This document shows positions 36,698 through 47,521 of a stretch of 64,000 bases of DNA, in pieces. The translations under genes were made by a program, and so were the position numbers. Positions within the stretch are counted from its first letter, which is position 1. Each line of letters opens with the position of its first letter. Below the pieces are notes generated by a model, which saw only the letters and a list, made by a program, of their open reading frames with translations, was not told the origin of the DNA and ran no database searches. Origin of the DNA: Saussurea involucrata (lineage: Eukaryota > Streptophyta > Magnoliopsida > Asterales > Asteraceae); the NCBI GenBank assembly GCA_033807775.1, contig CM066315.1:55892820-55956819 (forward strand), written 5' to 3'.

Positions 36698-37192
36698 TGA
36701 CGCAGCGTCGGTTTGCGAAAGGATCGACAAGCGTCTAAACCCTTTTGATGATGAGATTACTAACAGTAAACTCAAGAATATTAAGAGAAAACTCTTAAGA
36801 GAAAAGGTATTAATTGATAGATCACTAACAATGAAACCTAATAGTCCTATTTATAACCTAAACTAAGAAAAAGATAAATATGAAAAGTAAATAAACAAAT
36901 TAAATCTCATCCTAATCTAAATTTAAACAACTAAATGATAATAAAATATTGAAAGACTTGTAAATCAAATGGAATTGTATTGTTAGGTGGATGCTGACGT
37001 TGCTTCAAGAAAAGACGGCGCAAGAAGGAAATTTGGAGGAAAGCAAAACAGTGAGTTACGCCACATGTTGCGTGGGTTTAAGCCGCGTGCTTACCCGCGC
37101 AACACCATGTTTTGTTTTTATTTTTATTTTTGGTTTTCTGACTTTGGCTCTTGATTTGACTCTCAATTTTTGTTGTTAAGTCCTCTATATCA
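36698..37192 (-). repeat. 3' LTR of Gypsy-C (contains the end of pol)
   Basis: It is 495 bp, TGACGCAGCGTCGG...CTCTATATCA. It has an extra 14-bp stretch (around 36795-36810) relative to the 5' LTR. The pol ORF reads through its first 110 or so bases in coding orientation. Confidence 0.92.
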
Positions 37193-39110
37193 GTCTCCTC
37201 TACTTCAAAAGAACTCGACCCCGAGTTCTCTTCTAAAGGAATCGGATCATCCTTGTGGTACTCGTATATGTCGGCAACGTTGAAGGTATTCGAGATGTGT
37301 AACGAATCCGGAAGAGCAACGACGTAAGCATTGTCGTTGATTTTTCTCGTGATTTTAAACGGACCGTACTTTCTGGGCTGGAGTTTTCCGTAAGTCCCGA
37401 TAGGAAATCGTTCTTTCCGGAGAAAAACCATGACTTCATCTCCCTCGTTGAACACTTTCATCCGACGGTGTTTGTCGGCCGCCACCTTGTTCTTCAAACC
37501 GGTTGCTTCAAGGCGTAATTTGATGGCGTCTTTTGTTGCTTGCATTTCTCGAGCCATGTTACCCGCTGCGATACTAACTCCGTGATCTCGCGAGAGTTGG
37601 ACCAAATCAACTACGTGCCTCGGGGGTGACGTATATACCAAGGAGAAAGGCGAGTGGCCGGTGGCGGTGTGGACAACACTATTGTAGGCAAACTCGATCT
37701 GGGCTAAGGCCACATCCCATTGTTTCGGCTTATCACCACACACACTTCGGAGCATGTTTCCCAAAGTGCGATTAGTAACTTCCGTTTGGCCGTCGGTTTG
37801 TGGGTGAGCGGTGCTACTCTTCTTGAGAGTCGTTCCGAACAATCGCCAAAGCGTGATCCAAAAGTGGCTGAGAAATTTTGTGTCTCGATCGGACGTGATC
37901 GTTTTCAGGACACCATGTAGACGTACCACCTCTTTGAAGAAAAGTCTCGCGATATTACTTGCATCGGCGGTCCTCTTGCAAGCGATAAAATGGCTCATTT
38001 TGGAGAAACGGTCGACTACAACGAAGATCGAGTCCACCCCCCTTTGAGTAAGGGGAAGACCCAACACGAAATCCATCGAAAGGTCTTGCCAAATGTCTTC
38101 GGGAATCGGGAGAGGGGTGTAGAGACCGGTGTTTTGTGATCGTCCCTTTGCGGTTTGGCAAATGTAGCACTTTCTCACGATCGAACTAGCATCTTTCTTT
38201 AAGTGTGGCCAATAGTAACGCTCTTCCAAACTAGTGATTTTTTGTCCCGTCCGAGATGACCGCTTAATCCTCCTCCGTGTAAGTCACGAATTAATTTCTC
38301 ACGTAGGGAGGAGTCGGGAACGCATAGTTGGTTGCCTTTAAAAAGGTAACCGTCTCGAACATAGAAATCACCGCTAGGGGTACCATTGTTGCATTTTCCC
38401 CATATGTCTTTAAAGTCTTTATCGTCGTTGTAAAGCTCTTTCAACGTTTTGAAACTGACGATTTTGTTTGATAGGGTGATGAGTAGGTTGGCTCTTCAGC
38501 TAAGGGCGTCGGCCACTTTGTTTAGATTTCCAGATTTGTGCTTAATTACAAACGGAAATTTCTGCAGAAAACTTACCCAACGAGCGTGCACCTTGTTGAC
38601 CGTCTTTTGACTGTTGATGAACTTTAGTGCTTGATGGTCGGTAAACAAGACGAATTCCTTTTGAACCAAGTAGTGCTCCCATTGTTGCAAGGCTCGGACC
38701 TCCGCATAGAACTCTTGGTCGTACGTGCTCCACTTCCGTCGGGGCTCGCTAAGCTTTTCGCTAAAATAGGCGATGGGTCGTTTCTCTTGGGTTAGGACAG
38801 CACCGATCCCAATGCCACTTGCGTCGTATTCCACTTCAAAAACTTTGTTGAATCGGGTAGTGCTAGAACGGGTGCGGTGCTAAGTTTTTCCTTAATTAGG
38901 GCGAAACTCTCGTTTTGTTCGGGTCCCCGTTGAAACTTTCCTTTCTTAAGACACTCCGTGATCGGGGCGGTAATGGTGCTAAAATTTCGGACGAATCTTC
39001 GGTAGAAAGTTGCTAGCCCATGGAAGCTTCGGATGTCGGTAACTGTTTTAGGAGTCGGCCATTCCCGGATGGCTTTTACCTTTTCTTCGTCTACCTCGAT
39101 GCCGTGTTTT
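37078..39110 (-). pseudogene. Gypsy-C pol, C-terminal part: RNase H and integrase
   Basis: RNase H spans 38850-38496 (VEYDASGIGIGAVLTQ, TDHQALKFINSQ). After a TGA near 38496 comes the HHCC/integrase region (HLGRDKKS, CYICQTAKGRSQNTG) and the DDE core (MDFVLGLPLTQRGVDSIFVV, about 38090; SDRDTKFLSHFW, about 37880; HPQTDGQTEVTNRTL, about 37790). The C-terminal GPFKITRKINDNAYVVALP (about 37350) leads to a tail with SSSFEVEETDIEDL and a Lys-rich end, stopping at 37078 inside the 3' LTR. A frameshift lies near 38220. No classical chromodomain is evident. Confidence 0.9.
37193..37206 (-). other. PPT of Gypsy-C, inside coding sequence
   Basis: GAAGTAGAGGAGAC on the minus strand, next to the 3' LTR. 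It also codes for the EVEET residues of pol. Confidence 0.7.
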
Positions 39111-39115
39111 CCGAC

Positions 39116-40220
39116 TGTTAGACAACCTAGGGGGGGTAAGGTTGTATTTAAAATCTTTTACTTTCAAAAATTCTTTTACAAATAAATACAGTACAGAAAC
39201 AGTATAAATAAATCAGAGTATACAAATAATAAATATACAACAATTATATAAACAGATATAATTAAAAGCACAGCGGAATAAATAAAGAGATAAAGGTTAG
39301 AGATACTTGACACGGAGATTTACTGATTTACCACCAACTGTGATAAACCAGCAGCCGAGACACTTCTCGACACGATCCAATAAATGTATTCTTTACGGTA
39401 GAACACAAACCAAATACAAAGGAATTTGTAATAGATTCTCAAGCCTCTGCTATGAGATAAACAGGATCACACACCCGTTATTCAAATACTTACAAGAGGA
39501 GTATAACTCACAATGGGTAATCACTCTTGTATAATAATCACTTGGATATTTTATAAAAAAGGTTTTATAAAATATATATATGTTAAATAAGTGAGAGAGA
39601 TCAGATGAGTAAGTTGTTGTGTTGGTGTTGGTTGTTGTTTCTTCTCCACCAGCATGCATGTATATATATCAGCTCTTCCAACGGTAACATGCAATCCGCG
39701 GTATACCGCCAAATGCACGCGGTATACCGTGCAGACAAAAGTACACTGACACTCCAACGGCTCTCATGCAAAGTTGACTGGAATACGTACGTGGCGGTAT
39801 ACCGGCTAGGACTCGCGGTATACCGGCTAGTAAAAGTAGCTTCAACCAATCAGAGATGCACACCGAGCCTGCCGCGGTATACCGGCTGTACCGCCGCGGT
39901 ATACCGGCGTCAGAAAAGGACAGCTTCCAGGACGCAACCAATCTTGCTGGATCTTCTCAAAAAAACCTTATTTAATTAAAATCAATTATGGTTTTTAGAA
40001 ATATCCAAGTGGTATATTATTTTAGGGTGTTTATCATTATAAATTATAAACACTAATGACAACGTAAATCTTCCGTCTTGAACTCTTCAGATAAAATCTT
40101 CGTGTTCTTCAAGAACTGTACACTTGGATTAGATTGTTAGATAAACAATAATACGGTGTGTTTGTAATCATCAAAATAAATATATAAAATATATAGAGAT
40201 GTGGTACACTTGCACCAACA
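39116..40220 (-). repeat. 3' LTR of Copia-D
   Basis: Plus-strand TGTTAGACAACC...GCACCAACA, 1105 bp. It holds six perfect CGGTATACCG palindromes (39698-39907). The 124-residue ORF at 39605-39979, repeated identically in frame at 42813-43187, is a chance frame through these palindromes. Confidence 0.96.
39696..39908. repeat. Six-copy palindrome CGGTATACCG in the Copia-D LTR
   Basis: Copies lie near 39700, 39720, 39796, 39816, 39875 and 39896, usually flanked by GC or GGC. The same six are at plus 3208 bp in the other LTR. Sirevirus LTRs are known for repeated palindromic motifs in their regulatory region, which fits this placement. Confidence 0.9.
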
Positions 40221-40430
40221 ATCTCCCCCTTTTTGATGATGACAAACACAACCGCTAAGCATGAGCATATGCGGTTTCTCTCCCCCGTTTGTCGAAACAA
40301 AAAGGGTCAAGAAAGACGGTATGCTTCCCCTCGAGAGATGCTTCCCCTCAAAATATGCATATAATTGAGGTAGCATAAACTCATGGGTAAAAGATAAAAA
40401 GCTCCCCCTCAAATTAATAACAAATTATAA
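40221..40430 (-). other. PPT and serial PPT-like runs of Copia-D
   Basis: The functional PPT is the minus-strand AAAAAGGGGGAGAT at the LTR edge (plus 40221-40234). Further G-rich runs (plus-strand ctccccc or cttcccctc) occur near 40270, 40325, 40340 and 40411. Multiple PPT-like tracts upstream of the 3' LTR are a Sirevirus trait. Confidence 0.75.
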
Positions 40431-40569
40431 AATTTGAGGGACAATAAAATATGCATAAAAAAAGCATATAATAGACATAAAACAAAATAACCAAAAAGAA
40501 ACACTTGCACCAAAAAAAAGGATCTTAAGGCTTCGATTTTTCGGTTAATTTTATGTGAGCAAAAATTAC

Positions 40570-40902
40570 CACGTATTATGACCTCGTCAGGGAACACGTA
40601 TTATATCCTCGTCAGGAAACCACGTATTATAACCTCGGCAGGTAACCACGTATTATAACCTCGGCAGGTAACCACGTATTATAACCTCGGCAGGTAACCA
40701 CGTATTATAACCTCGGCAGGTAACCACGTATTATAACCTCGGCAGGTAACCACGTATTATAACCTCGTCAGGAAACACGTATTATTTCCTCGTCAGGAAT
40801 CACGTATTATATCCTCGCCAGGAATCACGTATTATATCCTCGCCAGGAAACACGTATTGTATCCTCGCCAGGAAACACGTATTGTATCCTCGCCAGGAAA
40901 CA
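40570..40902. repeat. 25-26-bp minisatellite, 13 units, in Copia-D
   Basis: The unit starts cacgtattat and contains cctcggcagg or cctcgccagg. Five central units are identical 26-mers; outer units are 25-26 bp variants. It lies between gag and the PPT region, where pol would be in an autonomous relative. There are no unique spacers. Confidence 0.95.
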
Positions 40903-41048
40903 CCTACAAAAGGCAAAGAAAATTTTTCGTGGTACCCTTTTCTTATGGGTCCTTTTAACAGTTAGTATAAAACATAAACTGCAAAAAAAATTAAAATATG
41001 TTGTCGACATAAAATAAAACATGACAACATACAATCCACAAAATTGGT

Positions 41049-42257
41049 TTAAAACCACAAACGCATCCCACCGGGATTGTCAACATTAAACATTCCTTTC
41101 GGAATCCATTTTCTAACCATTTTTATTTTACGATCGTATTTATCATAGACGTAAAATGAAGCATGCAAATTTACATTATTCTTTGGTCTAGAAAATTTGC
41201 TATTATACATGCAAGCATACGGTTTCCTCGGCATATAATTCACATTATTCATTTTGGATACATACGGAGGTTTTCTCGTATCAACTTTAGGAGATGCAAA
41301 AAATCTTTTAATGGGTTTACACGAACATTTATCAACACATGTATCGGAACCAATGCCTTTACGACAATTTATACGATTAGGCATATTTAGCATTTTAAGC
41401 ACTTTATCATTGCTACTATTAAAAGCATTTGCTAATAAATTATCTTTTTCATGCGATTCACATTTTGTTTTTAAACAAACAATTTCATTCTCAAGAATAT
41501 CACATTTTGTACATACAACATTTTCATATGTATTTTTATTTAAACATGCAAGTTTCTTATTTAAAACATCACATGATTTGCAAACAATATTTTCGCATGC
41601 TTTCTTTTCTAAAGTGATAACTTTATCATTTAACTCATTTTTGATTTTATTATCACATGCAATGGTTTGTTTACAATTATTCAACTTATTTTGACATAAT
41701 AATAATTCTTCTTTTAATTTAGCATTCTCATTTTTATAACTATTTACGAGAACAATCAATTTTTGAAAAGAGACATTTAGCATATCAATATCATCATCGT
41801 TATCACTACAACTAGAATAACTTGAGTATGAAGTACATACCTCTTTCTTGCAGTCGACGATGAGACAAGTTTCTTCATTTCTTTGATCTCGGGTTTCGTC
41901 TCTCTTTTCTTTTGAGTTTCCACCATAGGTGATGTTCAAGTTCTCCCAAATATCACGAGCAGTTTCAAAGAGATAAACACGCTCAATATCATCGTTAGTA
42001 AGAACCGAAAAGAGAAAATTTTTGGCTTCATAATTTAAACAATAATTAGCCTCATCTTCGTCGGACCATTCCGAGCTAGGTTTTTCAACAACTTTGTTGT
42101 TTTGAAATTTTGTGGGTTTGAAATCTCCTTTAATAATAATATCCCAAATATTTTGATTTATCCCACGAACATAACGTTCAAAAGAATTTGCCCAAAGATC
42201 AAAATTTTCGAAATCAATAAGAAGAGATTTAGAAAACCAAGCATTTTGTTGAGCCAT
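41049..42257 (-). CDS. Copia-D gag, intact, 402 residues
   Basis: This is the only retroelement gene here that is long and free of stops. It starts MAQQNAWFSKSLLIDFENFD just inside the PBS. The N-terminal half has the Copia gag capsid-type region (residues about 15-130, with SEWSDEDEANYCLNYEAKNF and ARDIWENLNITYGG). Residues 150-290 are acidic, then Lys/Glu/Asn-rich and coiled-coil-like, with two imperfect repeats of an ENxVCxxCDxLxxxxxCL pattern. No CCHC knuckle is present. The C-terminus (KWIPKGMFNVDNPGG) resembles the gag/pol border of Sirevirus polyproteins, so pol was lost just after it. It would encapsidate the element RNA, with enzymes from a helper. Confidence 0.88.
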   Translation of the reverse strand: MAQQNAWFSKSLLIDFENFDLWANSFERYVRGINQNIWDIIIKGDFKPTKFQNNKVVEKPSSEWSDEDEANYCLNYEAKNFLFSVLTNDDIERVYLFETARDIWENLNITYGGNSKEKRDETRDQRNEETCLIVDCKKEVCTSYSSYSSCSDNDDDIDMLNVSFQKLIVLVNSYKNENAKLKEELLLCQNKLNNCKQTIACDNKIKNELNDKVITLEKKACENIVCKSCDVLNKKLACLNKNTYENVVCTKCDILENEIVCLKTKCESHEKDNLLANAFNSSNDKVLKMLNMPNRINCRKGIGSDTCVDKCSCKPIKRFFASPKVDTRKPPYVSKMNNVNYMPRKPYACMYNSKFSRPKNNVNLHASFYVYDKYDRKIKMVRKWIPKGMFNVDNPGGMRLWF

Positions 42258-42309
42258 TAAATAAAAGATATAACTTTAAAAATTTAAACAGATAATTTTT
42301 GAAAGCCCC

Positions 42310-42321
42310 GCTCTGATACCA
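42310..42321 (-). other. PBS of Copia-D
   Basis: Minus-strand TGGTATCAGAGC, two bases inside the 5' LTR. Confidence 0.92.
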
Positions 42322-42323
42322 AA

Positions 42324-43428
42324 TGTTAGACAACCTAGGGGGGGTAAGGTTGTATTTAAAATCTTTTACTTTCAAAAATTCTTTTACAAATAAATACAGT
42401 ACAGAAACAGTATAAATAAATCAGAGTATACAAATAATAAATATACAACAATTATATAAACAGATATAATTAAAAGCACAGCGGAATAAATAAAGAGATA
42501 AAGGTTAGAGATACTTGACACGGAGATTTACTGATTTACCACCAACTGTGATAAACCAGCAGCCGAGACACTTCTCGACACGATCCAATAAATGTATTCT
42601 TTACGGTAGAACACAAACCAAATACAAAGGAATTTGTAATAGATTCTCAAGCCTCTGCTATGAGATAAACAGGATCACACACCCGTTATTCAAATACTTA
42701 CAAGAGGAGTATAACTCACAATGGGTAATCACTCTTGTATAATAATCACTTGGATATTTTATAAAAAAGGTTTTATAAAATATATATATGTTAAATAAGT
42801 GAGAGAGATCAGATGAGTAAGTTGTTGTGTTGGTGTTGGTTGTTGTTTCTTCTCCACCAGCATGCATGTATATATATCAGCTCTTCCAACGGTAACATGC
42901 AATCCGCGGTATACCGCCAAATGCACGCGGTATACCGTGCAGACAAAAGTACACTGACACTCCAACGGCTCTCATGCAAAGTTGACTGGAATACGTACGT
43001 GGCGGTATACCGGCTAGGACTCGCGGTATACCGGCTAGTAAAAGTAGCTTCAACCAATCAGAGATGCACACCGAGCCTGCCGCGGTATACCGGCTGTACC
43101 GCCGCGGTATACCGGCGTCAGAAAAGGACAGCTTCCAGGACGCAACCAATCTTGTTGGATCTTCTCAAAAAAACCTTATTTAATTAAAATCAATTATGGT
43201 TTTTAGAAATATCCAAGTGGTATATTATTTTAGGGTGTTTATCATTATAAATTATAAACACTAATGACAACGTAAATCTTCCGTCTTGAACTCTTCAGAT
43301 AAAATCTTCGTGTTCTTCAAGAACTGTACACTTGGATTAGATTGTTAGATAAACAATAATACGGTGTGTTTGTAATCATCAAAATAAATATATAAAATAT
43401 ATAGAGATGTGGTACACTTGCACCAACA
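42324..43428 (-). repeat. 5' LTR of Copia-D
   Basis: It is 1105 bp, collinear with 39116-40220, and followed by the TSD CCGAC. Confidence 0.96.
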
Positions 43429-43433
43429 CCGAC

Positions 43434-44286
43434 TATGAAACCAAGGAATATAAGTTTGTCGGTGCAGAAAGTACACTTTTTCAGATTGACGTACAGTTTG
43501 TTCTCTTGGAGGACCGTTAAGACTTGTCGAAGATGGTGAAGATGGTCGGACTCTTCTCGGCTATAGATGAGGATGTCGTCAAAGTAAACGACTACAAAGG
43601 TTCCAATGAAAGGACGTAGTACCTGATTCATCGTTCTCATGAAGGTGCTTGATGCGTTAGACGTGCCGAATGACATGACCAACCATTCGTAGAGTCCGAA
43701 CGGTGTTTTGAAAGTTGTCTTCCATTCATCTCCCGGTCGAATACGGATTTGATGGTAGCCGCTTCTAAGATCAATCTTGGAAAAAACGACGGAGCCGGAT
43801 TGTTCATCAAGCATGTCTTCTAGTCGTGGGATAGAGAATCGGTACTTGATGGTGATCTTGTTGATGGATCTACTATCGATGCACATCCTCCATTGATTGT
43901 TCTTCTTTGGCACTAGGAGTACGGGTACGGCACATGGACTCATGCTTTCTCGAATGAAGCCCTTTTTTAGCAAGTCTTCAACTTGTTCTCTTAGGATCTC
44001 ATTCTCTTTGGGGCTCATCCGGTAATGGGGTAGGTTCGGAAGGCTAGCTCCGGGGATCAAGTCAATTTGGTGCTGAATATCCCTCATGGGTGGTAGTTCG
44101 AGAGGCTAATCATCCACCACTAATTCTTCGAAATCCTTTAGTATCTCATTGACTTTTTCCGGGATTTCGGCTTCAACTTTTTCTGTACTCATTAATCCTT
44201 TGACGACAATAGGGCAAAAGACTTCGACTTTCTTGGCATCTTCTTCCATCTCCCTCTCGCTATTGGTCATGATGAGAAAGTTGTCG
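43434..44286 (-). pseudogene. Gypsy-C pol, central part: reverse transcriptase
   Basis: It lies between the solo LTR and Copia-D. The protein resumes near FLIMTNSEREMEEDAKKVEV, reaches a TAG near 44106, then RT: HQIDLIPGASLPNLPHYRMS, the GFIRESMSPCAVPVLLVPKK block, SKIDLRSGYHQIRI (about 43770) and catalytic VVYFDDILIYS (about 43570). It ends at the Copia-D TSD after LIFLGFIVG, and RT/RNase H continues left of 39111. The single nonsense codon is the main defect of this segment. Confidence 0.9.
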
Positions 44287-44291
44287 CTTTT

Positions 44292-45935
44292 TGTAACATC
44301 CCGCAAAACAAAACATGCATATAACATATAATTCATAACAGGGTTTCAACAAAACATTCACATTACACATTTGGTCCCAAAGTCTGATCTAACCAATAAA
44401 AATTCAGTACAAACTTGATCCCATTTAGATCTGATAATAGCTAATAACTGAAATTTTAGTACAAAAGTATCATCAACTTCATAATGATCATCATTCCATA
44501 TAGCTATCCACCCAGTAATCTAATCACTTACTCTTACTGGTACCACCACCTGGAATACAAATTTTTAAAACAAAAATGAGGGTTAGACCTAAGGGTCTAG
44601 TGAGTAAATCCCTGATATTTGGAATTCATTTATATAAATACACACTTTTATATAAATGCATATACATCACACGTAAAATGATACCAAATGCAATTCACAC
44701 AACATACCTTTCACATACCACCTTATCCCTCCACCAATGGCCAATAACAATTGGTTGCGAGCCAATTTATCACACCGGTCCTAAGCCCGGCCACGTATTA
44801 TATTTTCATATAATACTCACGTAATTATAATATCTCAATATATTATAATTACTCACGTATGACATATTCATACACATCATTAAACATTTGTTAATCACAT
44901 ATTGCATTCCAGTAAAATATACTTTTTAAAGTAAAACTCACCTCGTGCGTTTATCACAAAACTCTTTCAAGAATAATTCACGTATGTCGCTTCTTCACAA
45001 AATCTGAAATCAGATAAAATACCAAATATCTCTTTTAACACTTAACCTTACAAAATTCTCAAATCAAATCGCAATGAACAGTACCTAAGTCGCAGTCTCC
45101 TATTGCGATTCCACCCTGGAGTCGCAACCCACTATTGCGATTCCACCCTGGAATCGCAACCCACTATTGCGATTTCAAACCCGAATCGCAACCAACTACT
45201 GCGATTCCAAGCCAAATCGCAATCAACTACTGCGATTTCAATCCAAGTCGCAAACGACCATTGCGACTTCAAGCCCAAATCGCAATCGACCATTGCGACT
45301 TCGTTGAATGTCGCAGTCCTCTATTGCGACTTCGATGAATGTCACAGTTCACTGTTTCATCCTAAAACCCAGATTTTTGTATTTTTACTCTATGCAGGCT
45401 ACTGTAAAAGTGCAGATATGTTTAAGACCATTAACACAACCTAACCTTATACTTAAATTTCCCAAAACATCCATTTTCAACAAAACCCATCAAGAACTTA
45501 AACTAGTGATTCAAGAACATTTTGAGGAAATATAAACACATAAAGATATGTATGGTTTACCTTGATTACTTCAGTTTGGTACCAAATCACAGCAGAAATT
45601 CTTGAAAATCCTTCTTCTCCTTCTTTCCTTTTTCCACGGCTCTCTCTCTCTTTTTCTCTCTCAAAACCGAACACACACACACACAAATATACACTTAGAT
45701 ATTTTAGTGTTCTAATGTGAGGGTACTCTTTCACCTACTTAAATTTAGGGCGGTGGTGAAGAAATAAGTTTGGCAAAATGACCAAACAAACCCTAAGCTT
45801 ATCCCACTTGGCAAAACACCCCTAAACTCTTATTATAAATTAAAAACTTACCCCTTAACTTTTAGTTTCTCAAAACACTAACATAAGGACTTATAAATTC
45901 CAAATTTAATTTAGATAATTTACCTGGTTATTACA
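44292..45935 (-). mobile_element. Solo LTR-1 (Gypsy type) inside Gypsy-C
   Basis: A 1644-bp block with termini TGTAACATCCCGC and GGTTATTACA, flanked by CTTTT (44287-44291 and 45936-45940), with no internal region. It is thus the product of LTR-LTR recombination. The coding direction is taken as minus by comparison with Gypsy-B (shared style gggttagacc...gtctagtgag). It interrupts the protease region of Gypsy-C pol. Confidence 0.88.
45070..45350. repeat. TTGCGAT/ATCGCAA inverted-pair tandem repeat in solo LTR-1
   Basis: About eight or nine units of about 32 bp, each with a TTGCGAT-type word and its reverse complement ATCGCAA, making a row of potential hairpins. Confidence 0.85.
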
Positions 45936-45940
45936 CTTTT

Positions 45941-46244
45941 CTTGTCGGAGGTCTTTTCAAAACTAGTAACGGGGGCCATGGCGATTTTTCGGTCACCCCA
46001 ATGGAATACCATGACGTTGTCTCTTCCCTTATAGGTGACGTCATTATCAAATTGCCAAGGGCGGCCTAGTAGGATATGACACGCGTCCATGTCGAGAACG
46101 TCGCATAGAACCTCTTCTTGGTAGTGCTTTCCGATCGATATTGTACCCGACAAGTTTGCGTGACCCTAACTTGCGAGCCTTTCTTGACCCACCAGAGGGA
46201 ATAGGGAGCCTCATGAGGTTGAGTAGGAAGGTTGAGGTGGTCGA
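45941..46244 (-). pseudogene. Gypsy-C pol, N-terminal part: protease region
   Basis: The protease-like motif IIDNGSCENLVS (about 46290-46250, with DNGS where DSGA is more usual) leads to LDMDACHILLGRPWQFDNDV (about 46090-46030). The frame changes between these motifs. The region is cut at 45941 by solo LTR-1, and the sequence continues at 44286. Confidence 0.8.
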
Positions 46245-47482
46245 CTAATTTTCGTGACACCAAGTTTTCGCAACTCCCGTTGTCAATGATGAGATTACAT
46301 ACCTTTTTATGAACGGAGCAATGCGATCGGAAAAGATTCTTCCTTTGGCCTTCTTCTTTGGATGAGAAAAGGACTCTTCTTCGGCAAATTCAACGCCCTC
46401 ATATAAGTTGTCTTCGCTACTTTCCTCGCCTTCTATTAGTGTCGTCGTTCTTCGATTAGTGCATTCGTTAGATCGATGTCCCGGCTGGCCACATCGGTAA
46501 CACTTTGAGCTCATCGGTTTAGCATATGGATTGGGTGTCTTGATAGGTGTCGACTTTCCTTGTGATCCCCCGCTAGGGTTGCCGGTGTTAGCTTTGTGTG
46601 GCGGGTTGGTGTCTTGAGGGGTTACAGTGCTCTTTCCTTTATCGGCGGTGGCGTTGGCGTTTTCGTTGGGTCCTTGAAAACGTCGATAGGAGTTAGAGGT
46701 GCGCGTAGATTTTTCCATTAACTCGGATTTTAGGGCCAGGCTTGAAGCTTCGGTCACGGTCCACACGTTTTGGAGACCAATCTTGTCTTGGATTGAGGTT
46801 TTCAGGCCGCTGATGTATCGCCTACCTTTTGTCCTTCGGATTCCCCGATTTCGTTGCGATCGATTAACCGGAGGAATTCGGTGGTGTAATCAGTTACGGA
46901 CCTCGGGCCTTGGCTGTAGTTGAGATACATTCTATAGAGGATTTGCTCGTAATCTTCCGGTAGGAAACGTTCAATCATCAATTGTTTCATCCGGCGCCAT
47001 GATCGAATTGGACCCCTTCGTTGTCGTTGCCGTTGGACCACGAGTTTGTCCCACCACACGGCAGCGGTGCTTTTGAGACGGAAAGCAACCATCTTGATTT
47101 GTTTATGCTCGGGCACTTCCATGATGTCAAAAAATCGATCGACCTCGATTTGCCAGTCGAGGAACTCTTCAACTCCCATGGTTCCGTGAAAAAACGGGAT
47201 GTCCGCTTTTATACGATAGTCATTCTCATCTCTTCGATTGTTGATCGACTCCTCTTCTTCCTCCTCCTCTTCGGATTCGGAATTAAAAGGGTTGATCCGA
47301 TTATGATTGCCATTACGTGGCCTCACAATCGGTTCTTCAAACCTGTCTCCTCGTCGGCGGTTGTCGTGGAGGACGTTGGGTTGAAGTCGGTTAACAGCCG
47401 CCGTCAGATCAGCGATTGCCGCGGTAAGGGCCGTGTTCATATCGACCAAATATGCTTTGGTAGCGGGTTGTTGATCTGCCAT
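46245..47482 (-). pseudogene. Gypsy-C gag, broken by one frameshift
   Basis: It starts MADQQPATKAYLVDMNTAL at 47482. The capsid-type region is at about 47200-46850 (EEFLDWQIEVDRFFDIMEVP, AVWWDKLVVQRQ, YTTEFLRLIDRNEIGES), where the frame shifts near 46800. The second part (46766-46245) has a Ser/Pro/Lys-rich linker and a CCHC knuckle CYRCGQPGHRSNEC (about 46490-46450). A poly-Glu run lies at about 47270-47250. Confidence 0.88.
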
Positions 47483-47507
47483 GATGGTGAAAAGACAGGC
47501 GAATCCT

Positions 47508-47519
47508 GCTCTGATACCA
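47508..47519 (-). other. PBS of Gypsy-C
   Basis: Minus-strand TGGTATCAGAGC, two bases inside the 5' LTR. Confidence 0.92.
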
Positions 47520-47521
47520 CT

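Larger units (their letters stand above)
39116..43428 (-). mobile_element. Copia-D: young gag-only Sirevirus-like Copia element
   Basis: Two 1105-bp LTRs with one difference noticed by eye (C at 39947, T at 43155) enclose only about 2.1 kb: PBS (42310-42321), an intact gag (42257-41049), a 13-unit minisatellite and a region with several PPT-like runs. A perfect CCGAC duplication flanks it (39111-39115 and 43429-43433), inside Gypsy-C pol. There is no protease, RT or integrase, so it must have moved with enzymes supplied in trans. Near-identical LTRs make it among the youngest insertions here. Confidence 0.95.

Noticed and set aside
39605..39979. 124-residue ORF, present identically at 42813-43187
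   Set aside because: It is duplicated only because it lies in the two LTRs of Copia-D, and it reads through palindromic repeats (recurring VYR motifs).
40570..40902. CRISPR-like array
   Set aside because: The units are contiguous with no unique spacers and lie inside a plant retrotransposon; it is a minisatellite.
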